A DNA stretch of 64,000 bases, taken from Bradyrhizobium aeschynomenes (GTDB lineage Bacteria; Pseudomonadota; Alphaproteobacteria; Rhizobiales; Xanthobacteraceae). A model generated the notes under the pieces. It ran no database searches and had not been told where the DNA came from. It saw nothing but the letters and a program-made list of their open reading frames with translations. A program made the position numbers and the translations under genes. Of the stretch, positions 45,270-54,073 are shown in pieces (the stretch's first letter is position 1; every line of letters starts with the position of its first letter). Location: assembly GCF_013178945.1 (NCBI RefSeq), contig NZ_JABFDM010000002.1:558001-622000 (forward strand). Direction: 5' to 3'.

Positions 45270-46051
45270 TGACCTGCGATGAAGCCGAGATCCTGATCCA
45301 CGCGCTCGCCGACGGCGAGCTCGACGCCGGCCACGCGCGCGAGGTCGAGGCCCATGTGGCGAACTGCCCGCGTTGCGCTTCGGAATTCGCGGCCATCAAC
45401 GAAATGAAGCGGGCACTGGCCGGCACTGACCTGATTTACAAGGCGCCCGCCGCCTTGCGCCAGCGGATCGAGGCCGAATTGCCGCCCGCGCAGCCTTCCA
45501 ACGTGACGCCGCTCGCCGGGGCGCCGAGCCGCCGCTCGTTGCTGAAAGGCTTTGCCATCGGCTCAGCCGTGTCGGCGCTGGCCGCCACCGGCCTCGTTGC
45601 CATCGTGCTGCGCAACGATGACCAGCAGCGCATCGAGGCTGAGATCGTCTCGGCGCATCTGCGCTCGCTGCAAGCCGGCCACCTCACCGACGTGGTCTCG
45701 ACCGATCAGCACACGGTGAAACCGTGGTTCAACGGCAAGCTCGATGTCGCGCCACCGGTGATCGATCTCACGGCGCAGGGCTTCACACTGGTCGGCGGTC
45801 GTCTCGACTACGTCGATGCGCGCGCGATCGGCGCGGTCGTCTATCGCCGCCGCCAGCACGTGATCAATTTGTTCGTAGCGCAGACGTCCTCGACCGAGCG
45901 TCGCGCGGCAAAGCTGGATACGCTGCAAGGCTTCAACATCCGCTCGTGGCGCGACCGCGGCCTGAGCTACTGGGCGGTGAGTGACATCAATGTCGAGGAG
46001 CTCAACGAGTTCGGCGAACGGTTCGAGCGGGCGATGGGTGGGAGCAGCTGA
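45266..46051 (+). CDS. Zinc-finger anti-sigma factor with internal twin-arginine motif
   Basis: 261 residues, ATG 45266 overlapping the sigma stop (ATGA). The cytoplasmic N-terminus has the ZAS motif His-x3-Cys-x2-Cys (HVANCPRC). A linker leads to SRRSLLKGF directly before the single membrane segment (about 97-118). This matches the Tat consensus in the middle of the protein. The C-terminal 140 residues would be periplasmic (GHLTDVVSTDQHTVKPWFNG, then YRRRQHVINLFVAQ), a layout like ChrR/RskA-type membrane anti-sigmas such as PrtR-like proteins. It should hold the preceding sigma factor until an envelope signal arrives. Confidence 0.85.
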   Translation: MMTCDEAEILIHALADGELDAGHAREVEAHVANCPRCASEFAAINEMKRALAGTDLIYKAPAALRQRIEAELPPAQPSNVTPLAGAPSRRSLLKGFAIGSAVSALAATGLVAIVLRNDDQQRIEAEIVSAHLRSLQAGHLTDVVSTDQHTVKPWFNGKLDVAPPVIDLTAQGFTLVGGRLDYVDARAIGAVVYRRRQHVINLFVAQTSSTERRAAKLDTLQGFNIRSWRDRGLSYWAVSDINVEELNEFGERFERAMGGSS

Positions 46052-46062
46052 CTCTCTCGCGT

Positions 46063-46138
46063 CGTCATTGCGAGCGCAGCGAAGCAATCCAGAGTCCTTG
46101 CGCAGCCCTGGATTGCTTCGCTGCGCTCGCAATGACGG
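46063..46138. repeat. Palindromic repeat, type A, near-perfect
   Basis: CGTCATTGCGAGCGCAGCGA...CAATCCAG pairs perfectly with CTGGATTGCTTCGCTGCGCT...CAATGACGG across a 17-base centre. It is the cleanest type A copy in the window. Confidence 0.85.
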
Positions 46139-46259
46139 AGATTTTATCTGAAACCGTAGGGTGGGCAAAGCGAAGGGTGCCCACCGCGAACGAACGAGCA
46201 ATCAGATGGTGGGCACGGCGCTCCCCGCCTTTGCCTCTCCTTCGCAGCCGCATCCCCCG

Positions 46260-46362
46260 CTGTCATGCCCACGCAGGCGGGCAGCCAGTACGCCGCGGCC
46301 CATCGAGCTGATCACAACTGTCTCGGCGTACTGGATCGCCCGGTCAAGCCGGGTGATGACAG
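46260..46362. repeat. Palindromic repeat, type C
   Basis: CTGTCATGCCC...GCCAGTACGCCG is answered by CGGCGTACTGGATCGCCCGG...GGTGATGACAG. The left outer arm reads CCACGCAGGCGGGC while the right reads GCCCGGTCAAGCCGGG, so the two arms come from different subtypes. Confidence 0.7.
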
Positions 46363-46428
46363 CGAGTATGCCGCGAGGGCGCCTCTTTGTACTGACCAGC
46401 CGCTCGTTGTACTTACAAGCCGCTCGGC

Positions 46429-47820
46429 TCACGCCGACTTGCGGATGGCGTTGTCGACCAGGGTCTTGCCGAGCGACCAGATCGCGCCGGGGACCTTGTG
46501 GCTCTGGGCGATGACGTCATCGAAGGCGCGCTCGATCCAGGTGCAGTCCTCTTCCGTGATCGTCAACGGCGGCAGCAGCTTGATGGTGTGCAGGCCGTGG
46601 CCGGCGACCTGGGTCAGGATCTTGTGATCCTTGAACAGCGGCACCGTGATCAGCTGGCAGAACAGGCCCTTGTTGGCGCTTTCCAGCATGGTCCAGGACG
46701 CCTTGAGGCGCAGCGATTTCGGCGGACCGAACTCGACGCCGATCATCAGCCCCTTGCCGCGCACTTCCTTGAGCAGCTCGTAGCCGGGCACCATCCGCGT
46801 CAGCGCCAGCCGCAGCTCGGCGCCACGCTTGGCGGCGGCCTCGACCAGCTTCTCCGCCTTCATCACCTCGAGGGTCGCGATGCCCGCGGCCATGGCCAGA
46901 TCGTTCTTGGCGAAGGTCGAGCCATGCACGACCGCGCGATCCATGCGGTTGAAGATCTTGTCGAAGATCTGCTTGCGCGTGAGCAGCGCGCCGACCGGAA
47001 CGTGACCGCCCGACAGTGCCTTCGACAGCAGCACCATGTCAGGCTCGACATTCCAGTGTTCCACCGCGAGGAACCGACCGGTCCGGCCCATCCCCGTCTG
47101 GATCTCGTCGGCGATGAAGATGGTGCCGTATTTCTTGCAGAGCGCGGCGGCGCCGGGCAGGAACTCGTCGGAGGGCATGTTGACGCCCTTGCCCTGGATG
47201 GGCTCGACGATGAAGGCGGCGATCTCGCGGGACGACAGCGCCTGCTCGAGCGCAGCGAGATCGTTGAACGGAACCGCCGTGCAGCCCGGCAGCAGCGGCT
47301 CGAATCCGTTGCGGAAGTTCGGATCCTCGGTCAGCGACAGCGCGCCATAGGTCAGGCCATGATAGGAGTGCCCGCAATAGACGATGCCAGGCCGTCCCGT
47401 CGCGCCCCGCGCGAATTTGATTGCGGCTTCGACGGTCTCGGCACCCGAATTCGCGAAGAACACCTTGTCCAGGTACGGGACATATTCCAGCAGCCGCTCG
47501 GCAAGAACGCCCGCGAGCGTGGAGACATCGAGCTGGACGAGGTTCGGCAGGTCGCTGTCGAGAACGCTCTTCAGCGCGTCACGGAGAGTCGGATGGTTGC
47601 GCCCGATGGCGAAGACACCAAAACCGCTGAGCAGGTCAAGATAGCGGGCCCCGTCACGATCGTAGAGATACTGCCCTTGTCCCTTCTGGAACCCGACATC
47701 ATATCCAATCGTTTTGAGAACCCGGACCAGTTGCTCGTTCAGATGCCGAGAGTGCATCGTGCTGCGCTGCGCTTGGCGCTCCACAAACATCTCGGAAACG
47801 TCTAGATTGGGTTTTAGCAT
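46429..47820 (-). CDS. hpnO: Hopanoid aminotransferase HpnO (class III, PLP-dependent)
   Basis: 463 residues. Class III aminotransferase motifs are clear: FFANSGAETVEAAIKFARG, YCGHSYHGLTYGALSLT, IIVEPIQGKG-like FIVEPIQGKGVNMPSDEFL, FIADEIQTGMGRTG and the PLP lysine region LLSKALSGGHVPVG. HpnO converts the terminal hydroxyl or aldehyde stage of bacteriohopane side chains to the amine of aminobacteriohopanetriol. Assignment to HpnO rather than an ornithine or acetylornithine transaminase rests on the hopanoid neighbourhood (hpnN, hpnH, hpnG, hpnE-C, hpnP) and the long N-terminal extension before VLKTIGYDVGF. Confidence 0.85.
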   Translation of the reverse strand: MLKPNLDVSEMFVERQAQRSTMHSRHLNEQLVRVLKTIGYDVGFQKGQGQYLYDRDGARYLDLLSGFGVFAIGRNHPTLRDALKSVLDSDLPNLVQLDVSTLAGVLAERLLEYVPYLDKVFFANSGAETVEAAIKFARGATGRPGIVYCGHSYHGLTYGALSLTEDPNFRNGFEPLLPGCTAVPFNDLAALEQALSSREIAAFIVEPIQGKGVNMPSDEFLPGAAALCKKYGTIFIADEIQTGMGRTGRFLAVEHWNVEPDMVLLSKALSGGHVPVGALLTRKQIFDKIFNRMDRAVVHGSTFAKNDLAMAAGIATLEVMKAEKLVEAAAKRGAELRLALTRMVPGYELLKEVRGKGLMIGVEFGPPKSLRLKASWTMLESANKGLFCQLITVPLFKDHKILTQVAGHGLHTIKLLPPLTITEEDCTWIERAFDDVIAQSHKVPGAIWSLGKTLVDNAIRKSA

Positions 47821-47921
47821 CGGCTACATACTTCGGTTGATGGACGTGACGTCAACTGAAAACGCGCAATGCGGCGTTTTGCCCTCATTCGCACCATCAA
47901 AGCAAGCACGGGTTTCTGCCA

Positions 47922-48548
47922 ATGTTGCATCGCCTTAGATCTCTCATGTCGACAACGATAGCATACTCCGCAGTGGTGTTCGCAGCAGGAATTTCTTCTG
48001 CGCTCGCGGCTGATCCCACAGGCGACTGGCGGGTCGCCGACGGCGTCGCCAACATCCGAGTCGCACAATGTAATGGCAGCATGTGGGGCGTGGTGGCCTG
48101 GGAAAAGACCCCGGGCGGCCGGGACGCCAACAATCCCGATCCCGCCCGGCAAAGCCGGCCGACGCTCGGCATGCCGATCCTGATCGACATGAAGAAGAAG
48201 CCGGGCGCCGAGGCGTGGGAAGGCCAAGTCTACAACGCCAAGGACGGCCAGCTCTACAGTTCGACGATCACGCCGACCGACGCCGATCATCTGGAAATCA
48301 AGGGCTGTGTGCTCGGCTTCCTGTGCGGCGGCGAGACCTGGACGCGGGTCGGCCCGCCGATCCCGTCGAGCCCCGTCAACAGCATGGCCAAAGGTACACA
48401 GAAACCAATTGCGCCCGCCCCTGCTCCGGCTCCGAAAGCGGCAGCCGGCCACAGTAGCGGCACGGTTGCCGCGGCCAGACCGGCGCCGAAGCCCGCCGAT
48501 CAAATCGGCGACATCTGCCTGCTGCCCGACGTGGCACGGCCCCGCTAA
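47922..48548 (+). CDS. Exported DUF2147 protein
   Basis: 208 residues. A signal peptide (TTIAYSAVVFAAGISSALAA, then DPTGDW) is followed by a DUF2147 domain (GDWRVADGVANIRVAQCNGS, then IKGCVLGFLCGGETWTRV). DUF2147 proteins are small periplasmic beta barrels of unknown function. The C-terminal 50 residues are a Pro/Ala linker ending in GDICLLPDVARPR. ATG 47946 is an alternative start that gives a tighter signal peptide. It lies divergent to hpnO and convergent to hpnN; a hopanoid role is not established. Confidence 0.8.
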   Translation: MLHRLRSLMSTTIAYSAVVFAAGISSALAADPTGDWRVADGVANIRVAQCNGSMWGVVAWEKTPGGRDANNPDPARQSRPTLGMPILIDMKKKPGAEAWEGQVYNAKDGQLYSSTITPTDADHLEIKGCVLGFLCGGETWTRVGPPIPSSPVNSMAKGTQKPIAPAPAPAPKAAAGHSSGTVAAARPAPKPADQIGDICLLPDVARPR

Positions 48549-48568
48549 GTCGTCCGATACCCATCAAT

Positions 48569-48600
48569 AAAAAAGCGGCCGAGGGCATCGGCCGCTTTTT
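48569..48600. terminator. Bidirectional intrinsic terminator
   Basis: AAAAAGCGGCCGA-loop-TCGGCCGCTTTTT, flanked by A and T runs so it works in both directions. It separates the DUF2147 gene from hpnN. Confidence 0.85.
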
Positions 48601-48622
48601 CCTTTTTGCGACTCGCTCGCCT

Positions 48623-51214
48623 TTATTGTTCGTGGACCTCGCGGGGCTTGCCCATCAAGGCCGGCTGGAACAGCAGCACCGCAGCGAGCGTGGTGACGAG
48701 CGACAACGCCAGCAGCTTGCCCATGCTGGATGTGCCGGGATGGCTCGACAGCCACAGGCTGCCGAAAGCGGTCGCCGTCGTCAGCGCACTGAAGAAGATC
48801 GCCCGGGTCAGGCTGGTCTGCAGCAAATTGGTGCGGCCGCCACGCCACGCCACCACGTAGTAGATCTTGAACGCGACACCGATGCCGAGCAGCAGCGGCA
48901 GCGCGACGATATTGGCGAAGTTCAGCGGCAGCTTGATCAGGACGCAGATCTCGAGCGTGACGGCGCCGGCAACCAGGAGAGGTACCAGCGTCATCAGCAC
49001 GTCGGAGAAGCGCTTCAGGGTGACCCACAACAGCAGGCTGATCACGACCAGCGAGTAGATGCCGGCGTGGATGAACGCCTTCACGATCGTGTCACCCGAC
49101 TTCAGGATCGACACCGGGCCGCCGATCGCATTGGGCTCCGCCGTCAGCACGGCATTCGCGAACCGCCTGAGATTGTCGTTGTCGTTCGGATCGCCCTTGG
49201 GCTGCGCCTCGACGCGAATCAGGCCGTCCTTGCTCTTCCACTGCGACACGAGCTCAGGCGGCAGATTGGCCAAGGTGACCGGCTGCGCCTGTAGCGTGGC
49301 GCTGAGTTGCTCAAGCGTGATCTTCCACGGCTCGACGAACACGGACTGGGCCTTGCTCCGCACCGCTTCGCTCGCGCCCGCGAGCTTGGCAAGCGCGTCC
49401 GCGAGGCGCCGCGCCGCCGCAGCGCCGGGTCCCTTGTCTTCCCCGGCCGTGCGCCGAAGATTGTCGACGGTCGAGTTCAGCGCCTCGATGTTCTCCTTGT
49501 CGCTCGGTGCGGCATCGACCTGATCGGGATTGAGTGCCGGTCCCAGCACCTTGGCGCCCTGGGCGATCAGCTTCAGCTTGGCCGGCTGGTCCTGGGGCAC
49601 GAAGCTGTCGAGCGACATCACGCGCGCCACTTCCGGCAGCTTCTCGAGCTTGGCCTCGATCGCCTTCGCTTCGCTCTCCGAGCGGGTCAGCACGTCGATC
49701 GCGTTCGCCCCGGTGTTCGGATCCTTTCGCAGATCGAGATAGGTCGCAATCGACTCGGCGTGGGGATTGCGCAGGTTCATCGGGTTGAAGTCGAACTTCA
49801 TGTAGTAGAGCAGCGGCAGACCGGCGATGACGAGGCCGAGGGTGCCGACGATGATCGGCACGCGGTGTTTCTCGAGGAATTCATCGACCGGTGCCAGGAA
49901 GGCGTAGCCGACCGGCTCCTTCTCGCCGGGCGGATTGAGGATCTTGAGCAGCGCCGGCAGCACCGTGATCGAGGACAGGAAGGCGATGATCATGCCGGCG
50001 CCTGCGATGGCGCCGAGCTCGGAAATACCCTTGTAGTCGGTCGGCAGGAAGCACAGGAAGCCGGCAGCCGTCGCCATCGCCGCGAGCGACAGCGGCACCG
50101 CGGAGCGCCGCGCGGCTTCGGCGAGCGCCTCGGGCAGGTCGTCATTCTTGAAGCGTTCGGAGCGATAGCGCACGCTGAACTGGATGCCGAAATCGACGCC
50201 GAGTCCGATGAACAGCACGGCGAAGGCGACCGACAGCAGATTGAGCGATCCGACCATCATCAGGCCGACCGCCGTGGTGATGGCAAGGCCGATGAACAGG
50301 TTGACGAACACCGCCGAGATGATCTTGGCCGAATGCAGCGCCAGCCACAGGATGATCAGCACGACCACCACGGTGCCGATGCCGTTGACGACGGCGCCCT
50401 CCTGCACGGTGGCGTATTCCTCGTTGGCGATCGGCACCGGCCCGGTCAGGCGCACGCGGGCGTGAAAGCGGTTAGGGAAATCGAGCTCGGCCGCGGCTTG
50501 GCGGATCGCATCGGTCGCCGCCTTGCCGGGCTCCAATGCCTGGTAGTCGAGGATCGGCTTGAACTGGATGAAGGCGCGCTTGTCGCTGTCATCGAGCGGC
50601 TTGTCGGAGATCAGCTGACGCCAGGAGAAGGTCGCATCGCCCTTGTCGAGCACGGTCTCGACGGTCTGCGAGATGTAGTCGAACGGACGCGCGGCATTGT
50701 CGAGCTTGACCTGGCCGCGCTTGACGCCCGCAAGGCCGGTCTCGAGCGCGCCGGTCAGACCGCGGATCGATGGATCGCCGGCCATGATCTCGACCAGCGG
50801 CGCCGCCGCGGTGAACTGCTCGGTGAGCTGCTTGACCTCCTCCGTCGGCAGGAACAGCAGGCCATTCCGGGCGAAGAACTCGCCGCCGCCGAGCAGCTCC
50901 ACGGACGAGAAGTTGGCGGTGTCGCCCTTGAGCTTCTTGGCGAGCGCGTCAGCCGCCACACCGGTCAGCTCGGGGGTCGCGGCCTCGACCACGCCCAGGA
51001 TCATGCGGTCGCGATCGAACGCCTGCTCATACTGCTGGTCGCGCTTGCGCCAGTCGAGCTCCGGGGAGATCAGCTTGTTGATGTCGGTGTTGATCGAAAA
51101 ATGACGCGCCGTGTAGACGCCCGCGCCCACCGACAAGAGAAGGCCTGCAATCAATGTCGGCCATGCGAACCGGGTGCAGGCCTTGACGATCGAGACGACA
51201 AACGTGGTCAGCAC
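48623..51214 (-). CDS. hpnN: Hopanoid transporter HpnN (RND/MMPL superfamily)
   Basis: 863 residues. RND layout: one N-terminal membrane segment (FAWPTLIAGLLLSVGAGVYT), a large periplasmic domain, a bundle of membrane segments, then the same arrangement repeated. Motifs include VLFIGLGVDFGIQFSVRYRS in the first bundle and ALPLLLGIGVAFKIYYVVAW in the second. HpnN moves hopanoids from the inner to the outer membrane in Rhodopseudomonas and Burkholderia. It is divergent from ispH-hpnH across a 460-base spacer. Confidence in HpnN rather than another MMPL protein comes from length, sequence and context. Confidence 0.87.
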   Translation of the reverse strand: MLTTFVVSIVKACTRFAWPTLIAGLLLSVGAGVYTARHFSINTDINKLISPELDWRKRDQQYEQAFDRDRMILGVVEAATPELTGVAADALAKKLKGDTANFSSVELLGGGEFFARNGLLFLPTEEVKQLTEQFTAAAPLVEIMAGDPSIRGLTGALETGLAGVKRGQVKLDNAARPFDYISQTVETVLDKGDATFSWRQLISDKPLDDSDKRAFIQFKPILDYQALEPGKAATDAIRQAAAELDFPNRFHARVRLTGPVPIANEEYATVQEGAVVNGIGTVVVVLIILWLALHSAKIISAVFVNLFIGLAITTAVGLMMVGSLNLLSVAFAVLFIGLGVDFGIQFSVRYRSERFKNDDLPEALAEAARRSAVPLSLAAMATAAGFLCFLPTDYKGISELGAIAGAGMIIAFLSSITVLPALLKILNPPGEKEPVGYAFLAPVDEFLEKHRVPIIVGTLGLVIAGLPLLYYMKFDFNPMNLRNPHAESIATYLDLRKDPNTGANAIDVLTRSESEAKAIEAKLEKLPEVARVMSLDSFVPQDQPAKLKLIAQGAKVLGPALNPDQVDAAPSDKENIEALNSTVDNLRRTAGEDKGPGAAAARRLADALAKLAGASEAVRSKAQSVFVEPWKITLEQLSATLQAQPVTLANLPPELVSQWKSKDGLIRVEAQPKGDPNDNDNLRRFANAVLTAEPNAIGGPVSILKSGDTIVKAFIHAGIYSLVVISLLLWVTLKRFSDVLMTLVPLLVAGAVTLEICVLIKLPLNFANIVALPLLLGIGVAFKIYYVVAWRGGRTNLLQTSLTRAIFFSALTTATAFGSLWLSSHPGTSSMGKLLALSLVTTLAAVLLFQPALMGKPREVHEQ

Positions 51215-51674
51215 TTCGTGACTTTCTAAGGTTTAAAGAGCTGGGCGGAAACGTCCGCTTCATGGCGGAGTTCCCTGGCCAGCGCCAGCTCGGAGCAAGC
51301 CCCTGGCCGGGTCTGGCCCAGCCTTCGGCGAGGAGGATGGGTCCCTGGACGGCGGATCAGGTCGAACGATGCGCGGAACCGTCGGGGCGGCTGATATAGC
51401 GGCTGTTCTCGGCGGTAAAGTGACGAACGAGTGAGAGTATAAGTAGCTCAGTTGATTGAATTAATTTATAATTACTTAGATACCGTTGAGAATTGCATCG
51501 CTGTGTGTCGGCGGTCACATGCGATCGAGTTGCAAACCGGCTTTCCTCTCTGCTCGATTTTTGACACAAAGCCCTGCGCTTCCATGGTCATGCGGGCAAA
51601 TTGGGGCATTCGCCTGGTGCGGATATTGCACCCCACTCGCACGCACGGAGGTGGCAGGTCGAAAGTGAGGCAAC
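51215..51674. other. Divergent promoter region, hpnN versus ispH
   Basis: 460 bases with an A/T-rich centre (51430-51490), unusual in this GC-rich window and a likely promoter/regulator zone. TTGACA occurs at 51561-51566, but its 17-base spacer leads only to a weak ATGGTC. No known operator or RNA structure was identified. Confidence 0.5.
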
Positions 51675-52619
51675 GTGGCTGACGGACGTCCCTTGCAGGT
51701 GTATCTCGCGCAACCGCGCGGTTTTTGTGCTGGCGTCGTGCGCGCGATCGAGATTGTCGAGCGCGCGCTGGAGAAGTACGGCCCGCCGGTCTATGTGCGT
51801 CACGAGATCGTGCACAACAAGCACGTGGTCGAGAGCTTGAAGGCCAAGGGCGCTGTTTTCGTCGAGGATCTATGCGAGGTGCCGCCGCGCGCCGTCACCG
51901 TGTTCAGCGCCCATGGCGTGGCGCGGACGGTCGAGGAGGAAGCTGCGGCCCGCGGGCTGCCCGTGCTCAACGCCACCTGCCCGCTGGTGACCAAGGTCCA
52001 CAATCAGGGCAAGCGCTACATGGCCAAGGGCCGTACCCTGGTGTTGATTGGCCATGCCGGACATCCGGAGGTTGAGGGAACGATGGGACAAGTCCCCGGA
52101 CCAGTGTACCTGGTGCAGAACACCGCCGATGTGGCGGCCCTGCCCCTGCCGCTGGACACCCCGATGGCCTATATCACCCAGACAACGCTGAGCGTGGACG
52201 ACACCAAGGACATCATTTCAGCCCTCCAGGCCCGCTTTACAGACCTTCAAGGTCCCGATATCCGGGATATCTGCTATGCGACACAGAACCGGCAATCTGC
52301 GGTAAGGGACTTGGGCAAGCTGGTGGACGTCATCCTGGTGGTGGGCGCCGCCAACAGCTCCAACTCGAACAGACTGCGCGAGATCGGCACCGAGGCCGGG
52401 ATCGCGAGCTATCTGATCGCAGACGGGAGCGAGCTGAATCCGGTTTGGCTGAAGGACGCCAAGGCCGTCGGCATCACCGCCGGCGCCTCGGCCCCTGAAG
52501 TGCTCGTCGACGACGTGATACAGGCTTTGCGGCGCATCGGACCGGTTGAGGTCGCGGTGGTCCCGGGGCGGGAAGAAAACATCGAATTCCGCCTGCCGGC
52601 CGAGCTGGTCGCGGGCTGA
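51675..52619 (+). CDS. ispH: 4-hydroxy-3-methylbut-2-enyl diphosphate reductase IspH
   Basis: 314 residues from GTG 51675 after GTGAGG. IspH is the last enzyme of the MEP pathway, a cytoplasmic iron-sulfur reductase making IPP and DMAPP. The three cluster cysteines are visible: Cys18 (QPRGFCAGV), Cys102 (LNATCPLV) and Cys200 ([10 protein letters not shown]). Conserved His in [12 protein letters not shown] and [16 protein letters not shown] are present. It is followed after 34 bases by hpnH on the same strand, so isoprenoid precursor supply and hopanoid side-chain synthesis are probably co-transcribed. Confidence 0.95.
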   Translation: MADGRPLQVYLAQPRGFCAGVVRAIEIVERALEKYGPPVYVRHEIVHNKHVVESLKAKGAVFVEDLCEVPPRAVTVFSAHGVARTVEEEAAARGLPVLNATCPLVTKVHNQGKRYMAKGRTLVLIGHAGHPEVEGTMGQVPGPVYLVQNTADVAALPLPLDTPMAYITQTTLSVDDTKDIISALQARFTDLQGPDIRDICYATQNRQSAVRDLGKLVDVILVVGAANSSNSNRLREIGTEAGIASYLIADGSELNPVWLKDAKAVGITAGASAPEVLVDDVIQALRRIGPVEVAVVPGREENIEFRLPAELVAG

Positions 52620-52653
52620 TCGGTCCTCGTTTGGTCCAGAAAGAAGAGACGTA

Positions 52654-53802
52654 ATGGCAATCCCCTTCCATAAGGAACTGCGTATCGGGGCCTATCTGAT
52701 GAAGCAGAAGCTTCTCGGCCGCAAACGCTATCCGCTCGTGCTGATGCTGGAGCCGCTGTTCCGCTGCAACCTGGCCTGCGCCGGCTGCGGCAAGATCGAC
52801 TATCCCGATGCGATCCTCAACCGCCGCATGAGCGCGCAGGAGTGCTGGGACGCGGCCGACGAGTGCGGCGCGCCGATGGTGGCGATCCCCGGCGGCGAGC
52901 CGCTGATCCACAAGGAGATCGGCGAGATCGTCCGCGGCCTGGTCGCCCGCAAGAAATTCGTCTCGCTCTGCACCAACGCGCTGCTGCTCGAGAAGAAGCT
53001 CGATCTGTTCGAGCCGTCGCCGTATCTGTTCTTCTCGGTGCATCTCGACGGCCTGCGCGAGCATCACGACAAGGCGGTGTCGCAGAAGGGCGTGTTCGAC
53101 CGCGCCGTCTCCGCGATCAAGGCCGCCAAGGCGCGCGGCTTCACGGTCAACGTCAACGCCACCGTGTTCGACGGCCACCCGGCCGAAGAGATCGCGAAAT
53201 TCCTGGACTTCACCACCGAGCTCGGCGTCGGCGTCACCATGTCGCCCGGCTATGCCTATGAGCGCGCGCCGGACCAGGAGCACTTCCTGAACCGCACCAA
53301 GACCAAGCAGCTGTTCCGCGATGTCTTCAAGCTCGGCAAGGGCAAGAAGTGGAACTTCATGCATTCCGGCCTGTTCCTGGACTTCCTCGCCGGCAACCAG
53401 GAGTTCGAGTGCACCCCCTGGGGCATGCCCGCGCGCAACATCTTCGGCTGGCAGAAGCCCTGCTATCTGCTCGGCGAAGGCTTCACCAAGACCTTCAAGG
53501 AGCTGATGGAGACCACCGACTGGGACTCCTACGGCACCGGCAAGTACGAGAAGTGCGCCGACTGCATGGCGCATTGCGGCTACGAGGCCACCGCAGCGAA
53601 CGCTGCGCTGAGCAACCCGATCAAGGCGATGGCCGTGTCGCTGCGCGGCATCCGCACCGAGGGCCCGATGGCGCCGGAGATCGACCTCTCCAAGCAGCGC
53701 CCGGCGCAGTACGTGTTCTCCTCCGAGGTGCAGAAGCGTCTCTCCGAGATCCGCCGCGACGAGGCCGTCGAGGCGCAGCAGAAGGCGTCGACCGCGGCTT
53801 GA
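52654..53802 (+). CDS. hpnH: Hopanoid radical SAM protein HpnH (adenosylhopane synthase)
   Basis: 382 residues, ATG 52654. The radical SAM motif is Cys38, Cys42, Cys45 (FRCNLACAGCGKID). The conserved MVAIPGGEPLIHKEI and a C-terminal Cys-rich part (KCADCMAHCGYEATA) are typical of HpnH. It joins the 5'-deoxyadenosyl group of SAM to diploptene, giving adenosylhopane, the first step to C35 hopanoids. It follows ispH and ends in a strong terminator. Its strand is opposite to that of hpnG, with which it is usually collinear. Confidence 0.95.
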   Translation: MAIPFHKELRIGAYLMKQKLLGRKRYPLVLMLEPLFRCNLACAGCGKIDYPDAILNRRMSAQECWDAADECGAPMVAIPGGEPLIHKEIGEIVRGLVARKKFVSLCTNALLLEKKLDLFEPSPYLFFSVHLDGLREHHDKAVSQKGVFDRAVSAIKAAKARGFTVNVNATVFDGHPAEEIAKFLDFTTELGVGVTMSPGYAYERAPDQEHFLNRTKTKQLFRDVFKLGKGKKWNFMHSGLFLDFLAGNQEFECTPWGMPARNIFGWQKPCYLLGEGFTKTFKELMETTDWDSYGTGKYEKCADCMAHCGYEATAANAALSNPIKAMAVSLRGIRTEGPMAPEIDLSKQRPAQYVFSSEVQKRLSEIRRDEAVEAQQKASTAA

Positions 53803-53827
53803 GCCGCCCGACCATCAGACCACAGCG

Positions 53828-53859
53828 AAACGGCCGCCGGGGCAACCGGCGGCCGTTTT
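53828..53859. terminator. Intrinsic terminator after hpnH
   Basis: AAACGGCCGCCGG/CCGGCGGCCGTTTT with a GGCAA loop and T-rich tail, 26 bases after the hpnH stop codon. The flanking A run would also allow some function on the minus strand. Confidence 0.85.
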
Positions 53860-53936
53860 CGTTGAGGTGCTATGGGCTCGTAGGCGCGCCCAGTCCCAGT
53901 GCAGGCATTGCGCCTCTGAGCGAAGCTCTCTCCACA

Positions 53937-54012
53937 CGTCATTGCGAGCGCAGCGAAGCAATCCAGGTTCCGCACACCACTCTGGATTGCTTCGCTGCGC
54001 TCACAAGGACGG
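53937..54012. repeat. Palindromic repeat, type A, at the hpnH/hpnG junction
   Basis: CGTCATTGCGAGCGCAGCGA...CAATCCAG is answered by CTGGATTGCTTCGCTGCGCT...AAGGACGG. The right end has decayed (ACAAGGACGG instead of GCAATGACGG). It lies between convergent hpnH and hpnG. Confidence 0.8.
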
Positions 54013-54073
54013 AGCAAGCGGGATTATCGGGGCCTTAGCCGATAAAGCCGACGATCATTCGCCAGCCGGAGCC

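Larger units (their letters stand above)
46052..46428. other. Repeat-bearing spacer between anti-sigma and hpnO genes
   Basis: 377 bases between convergent genes. It contains a type A palindrome (46063-46138) and a type C palindrome (46260-46362). Either could serve as a transcription stop. No gene is seen. Confidence 0.65.

Noticed and set aside
49307..51229. Plus-strand frame of about 640 codons opposite hpnN
   Set aside because: Antisense shadow; composition matches the mirror of hydrophobic codons.
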